64,000 nucleotides of DNA from Puffinus mauretanicus (Eukaryota > Chordata > Aves > Procellariiformes > Procellariidae). Shown here in pieces: positions 11,801 to 24,300 of this stretch (positions are counted from its first letter, which is position 1; each line of letters starts with the position of its first letter). A model generated the notes under the pieces. It had not been told where the DNA came from, ran no database searches, and saw only the letters and a list, made by a program, of their open reading frames with translations. A program made the translations under genes and the position numbers. Location: NCBI GenBank assembly GCA_023333565.1, contig JAJKFH010003937.1, positions 1,378,001 to 1,442,000 of the forward strand, in the 5' to 3' direction.

Positions 11801-13446
11801 TGTAACACTTCTCAGGTTAGGAGGATGGTCCCAATTTAACAGACAGACACTTCATACTTACTACTGCACAGGCTTGTATTTTCCTGTCATGCTTAGGAAT
11901 GTCATATGAGCAGCAAAGACCTTTATTATGAAGTTGTTAAGTAACAAGCTTAACTTTTTATGCCATGTTTTTAATCTCAATTTGTCTGCTCCTCTAAACC
12001 TCCTCTAGATTGCCATGAAGAATTTTGTGGGGTTTTTGATCTGTATTAACTACAGATGCATTTGCAGCAAGAAAATATGCCTTTAAAAAGCTGCCAGATT
12101 TTTTTTTTCCTAATTGTAAATAATGGAAATAAATACTTGTTAAATTAATAAAATAATCTAGAAGAACTTAGAAAAGTCATTGGCCCTTCTACTCAAAATG
12201 TTCTGGTTTTCCAAAAGCTTTCATTTAGATTAAATCACCAGATGTTGAATCTAAATGTAGATCTAAACCATGAGTTTTCTCCTGTTTTTTCTGCCACATA
12301 TTGCCTCTGGTGTATCTAGAGATGGTTGAATTTTTTCTCATACATAGGACAGGTACAGGCCCTCAAAACAGAACTTCAGTGCAACTTTTCTAGTGAAGAA
12401 GCAATGGATTTCCACTCAGACCAGAACACCAATTTTAGTCGATGCTTTCTGAGTTGCAGAAGGATTGAGAAATACTTAATCTACAAAGTTTCAGGCAGAA
12501 CATTGTGGTGATATGCGTGGCAACGAAAAAACAGGGAAAGTGATTACAAATAAAAGCTTCACCTTTTGAGGTCTCAGAAAAGGCATGGAGTAAGGGACTC
12601 TTCATTTAGTTACGTACCACTCAGCATCATCCACTACATTTTTCTTTGTTGCCATATTACTTTTCACTACCATTTCCTTCCCCACCTTGCTACCTGGCAA
12701 GTGACCCTTGCACACCAAATCACTGTGTCTTTAAGTTTCCCCCTAAACGTTCTTTAATTTCTTTAAAAATTCTAACTCTACTGGTTTTTAATCCTAATTT
12801 TAATTCAATTCTAGATATAGTTAGTTTCCCGTGGTTTGGGATGGATGTCTTTATTTGGATATCGAGGAATGTCAATGGCAGATGTACAGCAGTGGTTATG
12901 CTCTGGCTTTGGACTTTTTCAGGCAATTTTCTCTGTAGATGCCAGGGCTCTCACTGTGGCCAGACTGGATTTTTTTCCTCCAAGACGACTCCATTAGGAA
13001 CTGAATTCCTTTAAATTTTTATCTCTTTCTACAGATCTCCAGTTTTATAACATGACTAATTCAATCTCACTTAAATGTAATAGTAATCTCATTCTAAAAG
13101 CCGACAAGATTCTGTTCCTGAAAACTGTCTTATGGTTTTAAAGGACCATATAATTTTTAGCAAGGCTGTTCCATTAATAATTTATTTCTACAGTTTCTCT
13201 CTTTTCTTTCAGAGTTATATTCATTGCCTTCTATACTTCTATCTTTTGTTTCTCTCTTTCCCTTTGTTATCTGGGTGAAGGAGGAAAACTTGGGAGGCTA
13301 TTATTAAACTCCGCCTAGAGTTGTCTATCCTGGATAGGCTCAGATTTCAAGGTCACCTTTCTAAATTTTGTCCAGTGTGAATTATATAAAGAACAGAGTT
13401 TAAGACATCTGAACTTTTAGTCATCATATTTAACAAACTGCATATC
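8888..13446. other. Non-coding AT-rich stretch
   Basis: No gene is recognised. It holds a pair of AP-1-type TGAGTCA sites 11 bp apart (10064 and 10075). Short ORFs here are isolated and without family resemblance. Confidence 0.65.
10064..10081. promoter_or_regulatory. Paired AP-1 consensus sites
   Basis: TGAGTCA at 10064-10070 and again at 10075-10081 form a direct repeat with an 11-bp period, close to one helical turn. Function is inferred. The pair could also be a small tandem duplication. Confidence 0.35.
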
Positions 13447-13470
13447 TTTGTACATTTTAAAATGTACAAA
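13447..13470. repeat. Perfect 24-bp palindrome
   Basis: The left arm TTTGTACATTTT (13447-13458) is followed without a spacer by its exact reverse complement AAAATGTACAAA (13459-13470). No transposon termini or gene lie next to it. Confidence 0.97.
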
Positions 13471-16400
13471 ATATAATGCTTCTGATGGTTAAAATATATC
13501 CTAATGATACATATATTCATTAAAAATGCAAATCAAAGAGGAAAAAAATGGCCAGATTAATCCCTGAGAACTCAACTCCAGTATTTTATCATGGATAAAC
13601 CTATATGTCATCTAATGGAGAGAAATAAGGCACATCTAGAAAGTTGAAGAGTTTGGGAAAAGCAGTAGCTGAAGATCTTGAAAAGTAAAAAGGAAGGTTC
13701 TAATTTTTAAAGAAAACCTAAAATCTCTCTCTTAAGCTTTAAAAATGTATGTAAGAATGTATAAGCTTCGATCAGCATTTAAGTTTAGAATTCCTTCCTA
13801 AAAAATACATAATGTTCATTTTCAAATAGAAATAGGAAGTTTGGGACAGTCAATGAATAGTAAAATACTAAGGGTTTTTTTTGCAAGCTGAAGGTTTTGC
13901 CTTAGCCTAATTTCTTGTCACATTGCCCTGTGAGACAGTTTACATGCAGCTAAAGTAAATGGTGTAAGCCTGCTGAAGAGGATGGCGTGAGACAATCCAT
14001 GATGGACAATTATAGAAGAACGTGCCCTCAGAAAGAGTTCCCTGCCACAGCTGGCCAATCCACAGGGAAACGGGGACATTTACAGTAAATCTTTGACCCT
14101 CACTAGTCATTCTCATAAGCTGTCTCTTCTTCAAGAATGCAAGGAAAGGGATAGGATGTTCTTCAGCCCTCATTAATGAGCAAGAAGCTCATCTAGGTGC
14201 CACCAGGGATCAGCTATCTTCTCTCCTTCCTGATGCAAAACTGAAGAGTTGCCCAGACTCCAGTTGTCACCACAGCTACTTCCCCAGTACTGCAGGTGGA
14301 CCCAAAGCAAAGCTCCTGTGCCAGAGCCGCTCTTCAAGGCTGAGGGGTGATCTGTCTTCTCTGTCATTTGGGTGGAAGGCTTTGGGTTTTCCCCCTTGTA
14401 CAGTGTGGGAACAGCTTTACGTGTACAATTTTGCGCATACACCTCTCTGCTCGGCCCTGGGAAGCAAACTAAATATTGTTTTCAGCCAGTTGTCTGCACT
14501 AAATAAACCCTCTGCTGCCTTTGAAATATGCTCAGAAATTTAAATCAATACTGAGTCTCCACTCCTCGATAAGAGCACATTTTTATGCAAGCATATTTTT
14601 GAGACTCTAGAGGCTGAATCCTTGTCTGCCGGCCAACATCTGGGGTATCATTTTTTAAGGCAAACATTCCAGGTCGTTATGAACTGCGTTAATCTCCCGT
14701 GTTGAAATTTACATTTCTAAACCAAAGAGGGATCATGATGCATTTGTCCTGTCACATGCTATGGCATTTAACCAGGAGGTTAATTCATTGATTGACTTAC
14801 CGCCTCTCTTCAGCCTGCTTTGCTACTAATCTTCCATACAAATGGGGTTAAGGAATATAATTTAGATTTACCAGCATAAACAAAGTGTACAGCCACTCCA
14901 CTAGGATGTAAAGCTTAGGGAATTCAGGGGATAAGAAGAAAAAAGCATAGCTGAAGAAGCAATAACATTAACGGTAAAATCCACATGCTGAAAATGGTGA
15001 AAATTAGAAGGAACAAATTGGGAAAAGGAAAGTTTCTGCTTCCAGCAGCCAGGGCTGGGGACAAAGGCAGAGGGGATGGAGAAGAGAGCAATGTCCCTCC
15101 CACCTTGTAATCTGTGGCCATGAGCCACCCTGGCTGCAGATCACAGGCTCCCCCTTCTTGCGGCGTCTGAAATCGGTGCCCAACGGGTAGGGCTGATGGT
15201 TCCCCTGTTCCCCTAGAAGTCCATGGTGCTTTGAAGACCCCCAAAGGACACTGCTGTGAGCCCCAAGGTGGCTGTCACTGCTGAGCTGTGTCGTGGCAGC
15301 TGCAATGCCATGGATGCAACGGGCAGAAATCTGGTCCAGTTGACTTAAAGCACTCAAAATACACAAACTAAAAGAAAGAAAAAAATTAAATAATCTCATT
15401 GCTTTGAACACCTTCCAGCAAAACCCCCCATCTGAGAGGGCTTGCTTCCTGGAAAAAAGCAAAAAAAATAGAAATGCTGGGTTTGTTTCTAGCTCAGTTT
15501 CTCTGCCCACCTCTCATCCTGCACCGGCGCAGAGCAATCCTGCCCCTGCAGACTCCCGGGGAGCCGTGAAAACCCAGCACCTCTCCACATCAATCCCTTA
15601 GTGCTGCTGTCACAGTTTCAGAGCAGATTCTACCCTGAAGGTAGATCATGTCAGTCCGTCTATCAGCCCAGCCGCATGGGAATAACTTCTGATTATTAAA
15701 AGTATCATGAGCTCACCAGCTTGGAGACCCAGCGGGCTCCAGGGACTCTCTAGCATCAGCCAGCATAAAAGAAAATAGCAACTTTTGTCAAAGTGGCACA
15801 GGTTTTGCAATGTGCAGGAAATATTCTTTTACATCCACCGTCAACCTTGTGCTGCTGCCGTTGTCGCTATCAGCCAGCTGTGCCATGCCTTGATGAACCT
15901 TGCCTCTCCCATGCCGTGGGACCGGGGCGCTGAACTGAGACCTGCCGATTTCACCACGTGCACTCAAGGCAATTCTCAGACTTATGGCGCGTTCACTTCT
16001 GACCCCCTAAGTGCAATGAAGCTGCGGAGATAAAGCCGAGCAGATTGTCCCACCACTTGTCCAACCACGGGAGGTCTGTGGAGATGGCAATGATGGAGGG
16101 GGAGGCCCTGTGTGCTGACATCATTTGTGTTGACTGATGGTTTGACGTGGTTTGGGAGAAAGGCTGTGATCTTGCCGAAACACGTGGCATGAAGGTGTAA
16201 TATGTGAGGCAATTAGCAGCCTCCATCTCAATTAATGAAAAAGGGTTAGGCAAAGTATTTTTCCCCCTCTGCCTCCATTTTCTTCTCTCTCCCATCCTCT
16301 GGTTAAAATGCTTTAATTATGGAAGTCAGGAGATTTTTCCAATAGGTAAATAAGGGGAAAATGAGTAAATCTCAGGTTCACAAACAAAGGAAGAAATTGT

Positions 16401-17201
16401 TGGGTGAGCAGTTGCAGCTGCCTTTTCAGAGCACGCTGTGTTTGAACAGCAATCTCCTGCTTTCTCTGGCAACGGAAATCATCTCCTCAGTACCTGGTGG
16501 CAAAGATCGCTATTGAAAAAGGCTTAGCGAGATGCTGACTTCAATCCACTCTCTGCAAAGCATTCAGTCTGTTCTGCAAAAGAAGCGATGAGCGTGCTCT
16601 GAATACGAACTGATGAAAGCAAATCCTTGCCAACTCAGACTTTTTGCCAGGTGAGAAGGTGAGAAACCTGCTCTAATTTTAGTGTCTTCAGTCTGGTCAT
16701 TGTTCTTTAGCCTGGGCGACTTGTCATCAATTGGTTTTTTTTTTTCAGAAACATCAAAATAAAGTTCTTTTTGCCTATCTATACCTTATATTCTAATAAA
16801 AGTGCTTTACTGGAATGAAAAACTGGCAGAACTCTGTCTCAGGCCACAGCCCATGCAGCCCACAAGAACTCAGTTGCCTTTATAGGCATTGAGCCAATGT
16901 TAAAAAAAGAGAGAAAACTGAAAATATTTTAATGGAAACATCCATTTTTAATAAAAATCACATCTTAATTGAAAAAAAGATTATTCAAGCGCTTCTATTT
17001 TCAGCTAATCAAAGAATATCTAAGACATATTTTAAAATGACAGAATTTTGAGAGAATTGTAAAAGGCTGATGTTCACTGCCTTTGTAAATTACTTTTTAA
17101 AAAATCTGTAGAAAATTATTATGTAACGAAAGGTTTTCCCCTTAGTTTAAAAAGAAAGTAAGCCAGGGAGTTATCACGGATTGACTATTATAGTCACCTT
17201 C
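13471..17201. other. Non-coding stretch
   Basis: No gene is recognised. A 168-codon minus-strand ORF (15510-15004) contains a hydrophobic run but no domain or homologue that I know. The segment 14461-14830 has the texture of conserved non-coding DNA (AT-rich, repeat-free), which alignment would have to confirm. Confidence 0.6.
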
Positions 17202-17236
17202 CCTGGGTAATGTTTATCCAATATTTGGCTGCTTTT
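17202..17236 (+). repeat. Dispersed repeat copy B, unknown family
   Basis: The same 18-mer as copy A, CCTGGGTAATGTTTATCC (17202-17219), is followed after a 7-nt gap by GGCTGCTTTT. The two copies are 8.3 kb apart in the same orientation. Confidence 0.6.
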
Positions 17237-20200
17237 CATTCTTTGTCTGACTTCAGTCTCACAAAACCAAAACACAGGGTTGAGGGACGTTGTTTGGGAC
17301 TTGGACAAGAAAAATAAATGCAAGAGTGTTTTCTGATCTGCTCCAGTTAGAAATGAAGTGGATTGTTCTCTGGTTTTTTATTAGCGTGTCTGGACAATTT
17401 TGACTTTTTGGGAAAATACCAAGCCAGAAGTATTCAAAATGTTCCCAAGATACAACAGGGTAATTGAAGTTGAGTTGTCCTATGTACTGTTCTCTTGGAG
17501 GAGCTGGACTTTTCTGGCTGATTTTTCTTTTCTTCTTTACCGTCACCAGTAAGTGGTAAAGGATGCGTCTGAAATGTGTATAGCAGATCCCAAAGAGCAT
17601 GTGAATATAAACATTGGGAGTAGGGAGGGTTTAAAGGCAAAAATATCGCAAGTCCCTGGGAAAATGTCACCAGTATATTTGTGACAGATATCTAGAGTTT
17701 TCAGAAAAGGTAGATATGTTTTGTGTGCAAATGTCACTGAATTCAAACACTGCTGGTGTGGATGCGGCAACACAAAGAATAAATAACACCCCCAGGACAG
17801 ACTCAAGAGAAGGAACATTAATGGAAGTCTTTCTTTCTTTTCTTAAAGAACTCTTTTCCTATTTTAGAAGGTAAAACCATCGTGGCTTCATCACACAATC
17901 TGTCCAAGGAAGGCAGAGATTTTTTAGGTTAGAAAATGTATTTTGTTTACCCTTGTATTCTCAGGGTAAGGATTACCCTAGATCTCAGTTTGTTGCACTT
18001 TCTGCTATACAGGCTGGTCTCTTGTGATTTACTGGGGAATGTTTTCGGAAATAAAAAGCTTTTTCTTCAAACAAACTGTGACATGCTTTCATCCAGCTGA
18101 CAAAACAAAACAGTGAACATTTTCAGTAGTATGTAGGAGTGGGTTCGGGGGCTTCTGTTTACATGCAAGAATTACTTGAGGCGATGAATCAAATTGCTGG
18201 CATCTAGTTTTGTCAGGACCTTACAGTCTCTTTTTCTTTGTATAATAATATTTACTCTCAAAGCACCCCCAACTACAGCCTCAAAATGTCAGTGCAATAG
18301 ATAAATTTCCCATACAAGTTACAACAGATACTTCCTTTTTTCCCATATCACGAGGCTGTGGTTTCTGCTTAAGATTCCTTTCCTTAGTTCTCCTCCTACA
18401 CTCATTCTTCTCCAGTGCAACTTCCATAAAGTTATTCTTCATATCTATCAGCGTGAACAAATGCGCACTCAGAGACAGAAATATTATTAAACAGTTTTTG
18501 CAAATCTCAAACCCAGCTTGTTTATTATATTTAAATAAGAACAGATTTTTCCAAATTTTACCATGTCTTGGTAATAACCCATGGTACATTAATAAAATAT
18601 GTTTTGTTGCTTGCAGTCACTGTATGCTTTCCGGAGGTTGCTCCAGTAACAAAAGCACATCCAGATATGTTCTTTAAGTGAAGTAAAGAAAAAAACAAGA
18701 TCAGCCCAGTAGAGAGATTTCAGTGGCACTCCTCAATCCGTACAGCTTTGAATCCTGATTGTTCTTGACTCCCCTAGTCCAGCTGAGGAAATGCATTCTG
18801 TACCTTTCTGAAGGTTTCTTGAGAAGAGGTCGATGCAGAACCCACAGAGCTCAGGTTTTGTGGAGCCAAGATGCTGACCTACCCCAAAGCCCTCCTCTAC
18901 TTGACCCCTGCACTCATCACCCTGTGGTCCCCAGCAGAAGATGCCACCGTCTGTGGAGGAGCAAGTCCATGGTATTGCTCAGCATCCTTCTCTCCTTGTG
19001 CTGGGAACAAGGATGTGGCCCGCTTCTCAAGTTACCAGGTCATCGTGCCATAACCGTGCTGCGTGGTTCATGACGTGGGTAACACGTACTGAATATGGTG
19101 GTGTTAGTGCTGCAGTCAGTGAGGCATGTCCCATTCACTTCATTTGGATAGGACTTTCGTTTGAAAAGAAGAAAAATTAATCCAATTTTCTGATTACTGA
19201 AAAAAAAAGGATGTTTAACATTAAATGCTAATAAAAATTTACATAAACAAATGCCGTGTTGAGTCCAGGCAAGCTAAGCAAAGTCATTGTGTTGCAACCA
19301 AGAAAATATATTCAATTTTATAAATGGTAGAGCCTGTGGTGTTATTATTATGATTGTTATCACTGAAGGAAAGAGGGAACAAAAAGAAGAAAAGATCCTA
19401 TTTTATTTCTTAATGTTCTAATGAGTCCTGAGTCACAGTTTTCTTCTTCTCAGGTTAGAGCATTAATAAGAGGGTAATTTTCTAGTTGGCTGTGTGTCAG
19501 GAATATAATCTTTAGCCTACTTTTTAGAACAATTAACACTTATAAGACTATGATTATGTTATGTCCTAATCCACAGTAACTATTGCAGGAATTTCCAGGG
19601 ACAATATCCTCAAAAACTCACTGTTCTATTTAACTGACTTAGAATGATACAGCCAAGAAATCATATACTCAAAACTCAGGCCATTGTGGTTATAGACCTT
19701 GTCCTGAACAGTAGAAAACCTCAAGTACACTATTTCCAGATATTTGCGATTTTGTGATCATCTAAATAAACAATTTCTCAGTAATAAGGACTCAGTCTAT
19801 AACACTGTCAGGCATTAAGCAGAATGAGATCAGACATTGAAAATATTTTTCATTGGAAAAAGAGATCTCAATTCAGATTTTAGATCTGAATTTTCCTGTT
19901 TTTGAAAAAAAATTTATATAAAACGGTCGCTTATTGCTCAAGTAATACCATGGAAATCAGTGGAATTGGTCCTATATTCAACAGGAACCCAAGCTCCTGT
20001 TTCTGTGCTTGTTTTCAGATGTAAAATGCCAGCTCTGCGAAGAGAGTAGATCCACAGAAGACTATTTTGAAGAGGGTCTTGACAAGCAATTCAACCATGA
20101 ATCAGGGCAAAGAGACAGGATATTTCAGACTTATGTATTGAAATGTCATTTCTTCCAGTCTTTTAATATTTGTACTCTTCCTTTAATTTTTAAATCAAAC

Positions 20201-21114
20201 TTTGAAAATTTTAACCAACATCTGACTTTATTCCTTTTATTCTTCCTGTAAGTCAGGGTTTAGAAATGTATATGGTATGGTATATAGAAACATACATGGA
20301 AATGCATATGGTGAGATGATATGTACCAGTACAAAACCAAAAATAAGTATAATGTAATTGATTATGGAAAATGGTGTCAGAAGGGGAGGTGAAGTTGCAA
20401 CAAAAGATTGGGATAAATAAAGAAGAGTGGGAGGAAAAAAGAAGAGAAGGGCAAGAGCACAATGAGCTGTATTATTTTCTTAAGATGTGGGAACATCCCC
20501 AAGCCTTGATCTCTAGATGACATAAATCTGTGGATGTACATGGATATCAGCTCAGCAATGTCAACATAGATAACGAAGTATTCCCCTCTCAGACTCTCAG
20601 CAAGTCACTCTCCAGCTCTGCCATCCTTTGGGAAATTGCCTTAAAGGACTGGAAATAGGTCTGTGACAGCAGCAAGGGGTGATAAAAGTTAAGGTTTGAG
20701 GTTTCATGGATTTAAACTCCCTGGCCAGTGCTGAGAAAGCACTTTGCAGGTGTTCATTTTGATAATCTGGGGTGTTGGAAAGTTATTTTAAGAGTCTGAG
20801 GAAAATCTATCCTATCATTTCAGGATGGCATGCTACAGTCACCTTTGCAGCCTGGAGAAAATGAGCTTGTTGAGAGCCACCACCACAACACAGGGAGTTT
20901 TTCCTTAGTGACATCAGCTGGTGTTGGCAAATATCCCGCTCATGCTGAGAGAGCTGAAGAGCTTGCATAACTTGGAGTGAGACAAAATACAAAGAAGAGA
21001 CCAGCTGCAGGCTCAGGACCTGTCCTGGGCTGTGTGGCAGACCCTGAGCAGCAGTAAAGTCGTTTGATTTGTGTATTTGTTCCACTTTCTTTATCAATGG
21101 TGTCCAATGCAACA
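17237..21114. other. Non-coding AT-rich stretch
   Basis: No gene is recognised. It contains a perfect inverted repeat at 19870-19892 (arms AATTCAGAT/ATCTGAATT, 5-nt spacer). Short ORFs at 18759-19180 overlap in three frames and are not gene-like. Confidence 0.65.
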
Positions 21115-21324
21115 TGATTCTTCACTATGAGGGTGGTGAGGCACTGGAACAGGTTGCCCAGAGAAGTTCTGGATGCCCCATCCCTGGAAGTATCCAAGGC
21201 CAGGTTGGATGGGGCTTTGAGCAACCTGGTCTAGTGGAAGGTGTCCCTGCCCGTGGCAGGGCGATGGGAACTAGATGATCTTTAAAGTCTCTTCCAACAC
21301 AAACCATTCTATGATTGTATGATG
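21115..21324 (+). mobile_element. CR1 LINE 3'-end fragment
   Basis: It reads TTCACTATGAGGGTGGTGAG, then GGAACAGGTTGCCCAGAGAA, and ends at the CR1 terminal motif (CATTCTATGATTGTATGATG). This is a severely 5'-truncated copy of about 210 bp that includes the end of the RT ORF and the short 3'UTR. The tail copies are mutated, so it is an older insertion. Confidence 0.92.
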
Positions 21325-24300
21325 GCAACTGGAATTGTGACAGTGTCTTCCTGTACATTTCATTTCACCTGTACAACTAGTACTCAACCACTATTTTACA
21401 AAATTTATACCTGTTTCCTTCTAAACTATCAGGATCAGCCTCATTCTGCTTCCTTAAACTTAGCAGAAGGAAAGTAAAAAAGTTCTTGGAATAATGAGCC
21501 AAAATAATATCATATTTTATAAAGATAGTTCCAGTCCTGCTGTCCACAAAATGATAGCATTATGTGACTGGGCAAGCGCTGGCTTTTTAATAGAAACTGT
21601 AATAAATATATTAAATGGAAACACATGGTGCTAATTGGTTCAAGGCCTGCTCTATTTTCTTGCGTGGGCAGTTCCTCCCTCTTTAGCTCAGCATAGATTT
21701 GGTATTTCCTAAGAGCCTCAGGTGTTAGAACAAAAAATGCATTTTTATTTATATAGTGTTTGCCATGGTAAAAGCATAGAAAGGCACTGTTTTCAGGTCA
21801 AAAGTATAAACAGAATCTCTTGTGAAAATAGATGGATGCAAATACTTGACTTTTGAGGAACGCTACCTGTAGAGTAACCGACTCACCTGCAGCAATAATG
21901 AGGCCAATCCATGGACTTGTGTTCACTGTGTAGGCATCCAACGTTTGCCTTGACCCTGGAAGAGGGCTGGAGGTCAGCCAGCCACCCGAGAGCAACGCAC
22001 ACCAAACACTCGAAGAAGCCAGCCCACGAAGAACAACACTGCACACACCATACCACTGGTGAAAGATTTTATTACAAGTTGCCTGGTAATGAATATTTTC
22101 TTTAGAGATCCATCAGCTAAACTTATTTAATGCATGAGAGTCTCAACTTTCTTTTAAAAAGAAGTTCATTTCTAGCCCACATGGCTGGGAAGGCAAACAT
22201 GAAAATGAAACAGGAAACCTGTGGATAACGGGGAAACGCGAGCTTCAGAAAAAGCCCAAATGTTTTACTTTAATTAATCTCACATTTTGTAGGATTGGAC
22301 TCACATTTTTCAATATTAGCAGCCGTTCACATGCAATATATAATATTTTTTCTTCTAATTAAACCTGAATTAACAGAAAGTATAGGATTTCTTATGTGAC
22401 CAAATGTTTTTTAGAGATTTTCTGTTTTCTTGCAACTACCGTGGTCCAAGAGTGGAGATCCCCAACCTTATCCAGGAGCGCTCAGTAAAACTGACAGCTA
22501 TCAGAGGTCTGAAGCAGCACCTTTACAGAGTGAGATGTCCTACTGATGCTTTGGCTGAAACACACCTTTTATAAAAGTTAAGATGCTTTCCTGGATTTTC
22601 ACACACAAACCCAAAGGTGGTGTACGATACTAAAGACTGCTAGGAGCTGAGGGTTAGTGAGAGACACTAGCTTTGTACTTGATAATGTCAATAAAATCCA
22701 GTATTTTGGATGGATGAATAGAATCAGTCTAGTATCAGCAGTCCCAAGTCAACTTTCAAAGACATTTTTTACTTTGGACCTGTGTCCAGTCCACTTAGAA
22801 GCAGCATAATAATTCACATTTGCTTCATCTAGTTAAAATTCTAGTTGGATTTTCTTCCACAAGCAATGGATTAAACTGGATATCCTATCAATCACTTAGC
22901 ATAGATATATGGTACGATAAATTGCCCTTAAAAATAAAAGTGCAAGTCTCTCATTAATGGTAATACTACCCTAAAAAAACAAACAGATGCAGAACATGAC
23001 TTTTTCTCAGCTGAAAAGGCACAGCATTCAGTAGATGAAAAACAGGATTATGAAAGGACAAAGTTGAATCGATAAATATCAAGATGCAGAATGTACACAG
23101 TTGTGGTGGAAGTGCCATCCTTCTTCCCTCTCAGAAGACCGAGAAGCTGGCACGGTGCTTTCAGCTAGGTAGCACACAGAGGTGATTTGCAGACCTACTG
23201 CCATTGCAGTTTGACATCTGAAAAATACTTGTTTGGCATAATAATTATGTATAACTCCTCCCACTAATGACTAGTACATTGAGGATGAAAGGCACAATTA
23301 TAACAATGAAAATTATATCGAACAATTCTCAATCACAATTAAGCTAAAAACATGATGGATCTCAAATAACTTGAGGAGAATTCAGAGTTGAATACAAACA
23401 AGACCAAATCTAAATTACTGACCTGGAAAAAGGTCCTTCCTTATAAATGGAAAATTTAAACCTGGCTACAATGCTTATAAAGACAGAAGCAATGACAAAT
23501 TTCTCCAAATGGTGACATTTCAATAAAAGATTATCCCTTGGCTTGAAAGTTTTCCCTTTCTAAAGACAATTTCATAAACAAATGGTTCATTTTTAGTTTT
23601 GATACCATAGTTTGTATAGCAGTTAGTTACAGTAGCTAGTTAATATAACAGTTTGAAACCAAAAAAAGAACTTCTTACAAACAGACTGAGAAATGTAGTT
23701 TAAATTTAGTAGATGAAATGCCAGAAATAAGCAGAACTTCCAGTGTGACTGAAACAAACATTGGCTTCAAATACTTTTAACCAGCAAGGTGACAAATTCA
23801 GCAAAACTGTTGGAAAACATTTGGATGCTCATTCTCTCAAACAGACATTTTTGATATTTTAAGAAAGGGAGGGGGGAATTTAGTGGCTGAAAAGATAGCT
23901 CAGTATTTAGGGCTGCAGTATGAGGTTTAGTAGAGAAGAGGAACCATTATAATGAACTTGCCATTAAAATTATGCTGTTCATATTGCCGTTAAATGGAGG
24001 AAATACTAGATATGTTGGTATAACATGTTCTATATTCCAGAAGTTTACAATGGGAATTGCTTTTACAAGAGAAGAGCTCCCACACAAAAGGGATTCAATT
24101 CAATAATTTTTAATCTACTATTTAAAAAGGGGGAAGGGGAAGCTTTACTTACCTTTGTCTTTCAGCCCTAATGTGCCGAGACCTTCATCTGTGCTATATC
24201 CATGTCAGCTGAGCTATACTGCAAGATCAGAAAATGGGAGGGGGGCTCTATTTGCCATGACTGTATGCACCACCCAAATGGCCAGGGTGCCAAGCCCACG

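Noticed and set aside
15004..15510. 168-codon minus-strand ORF with an internal ATG followed by a hydrophobic, signal-peptide-like run
   Set aside because: The hydrophobic run is encoded by a T-rich tract (TTTTTTTCTTTCTTTTAG) that also looks like a splice-acceptor pyrimidine tract. The rest resembles no secreted protein I know.
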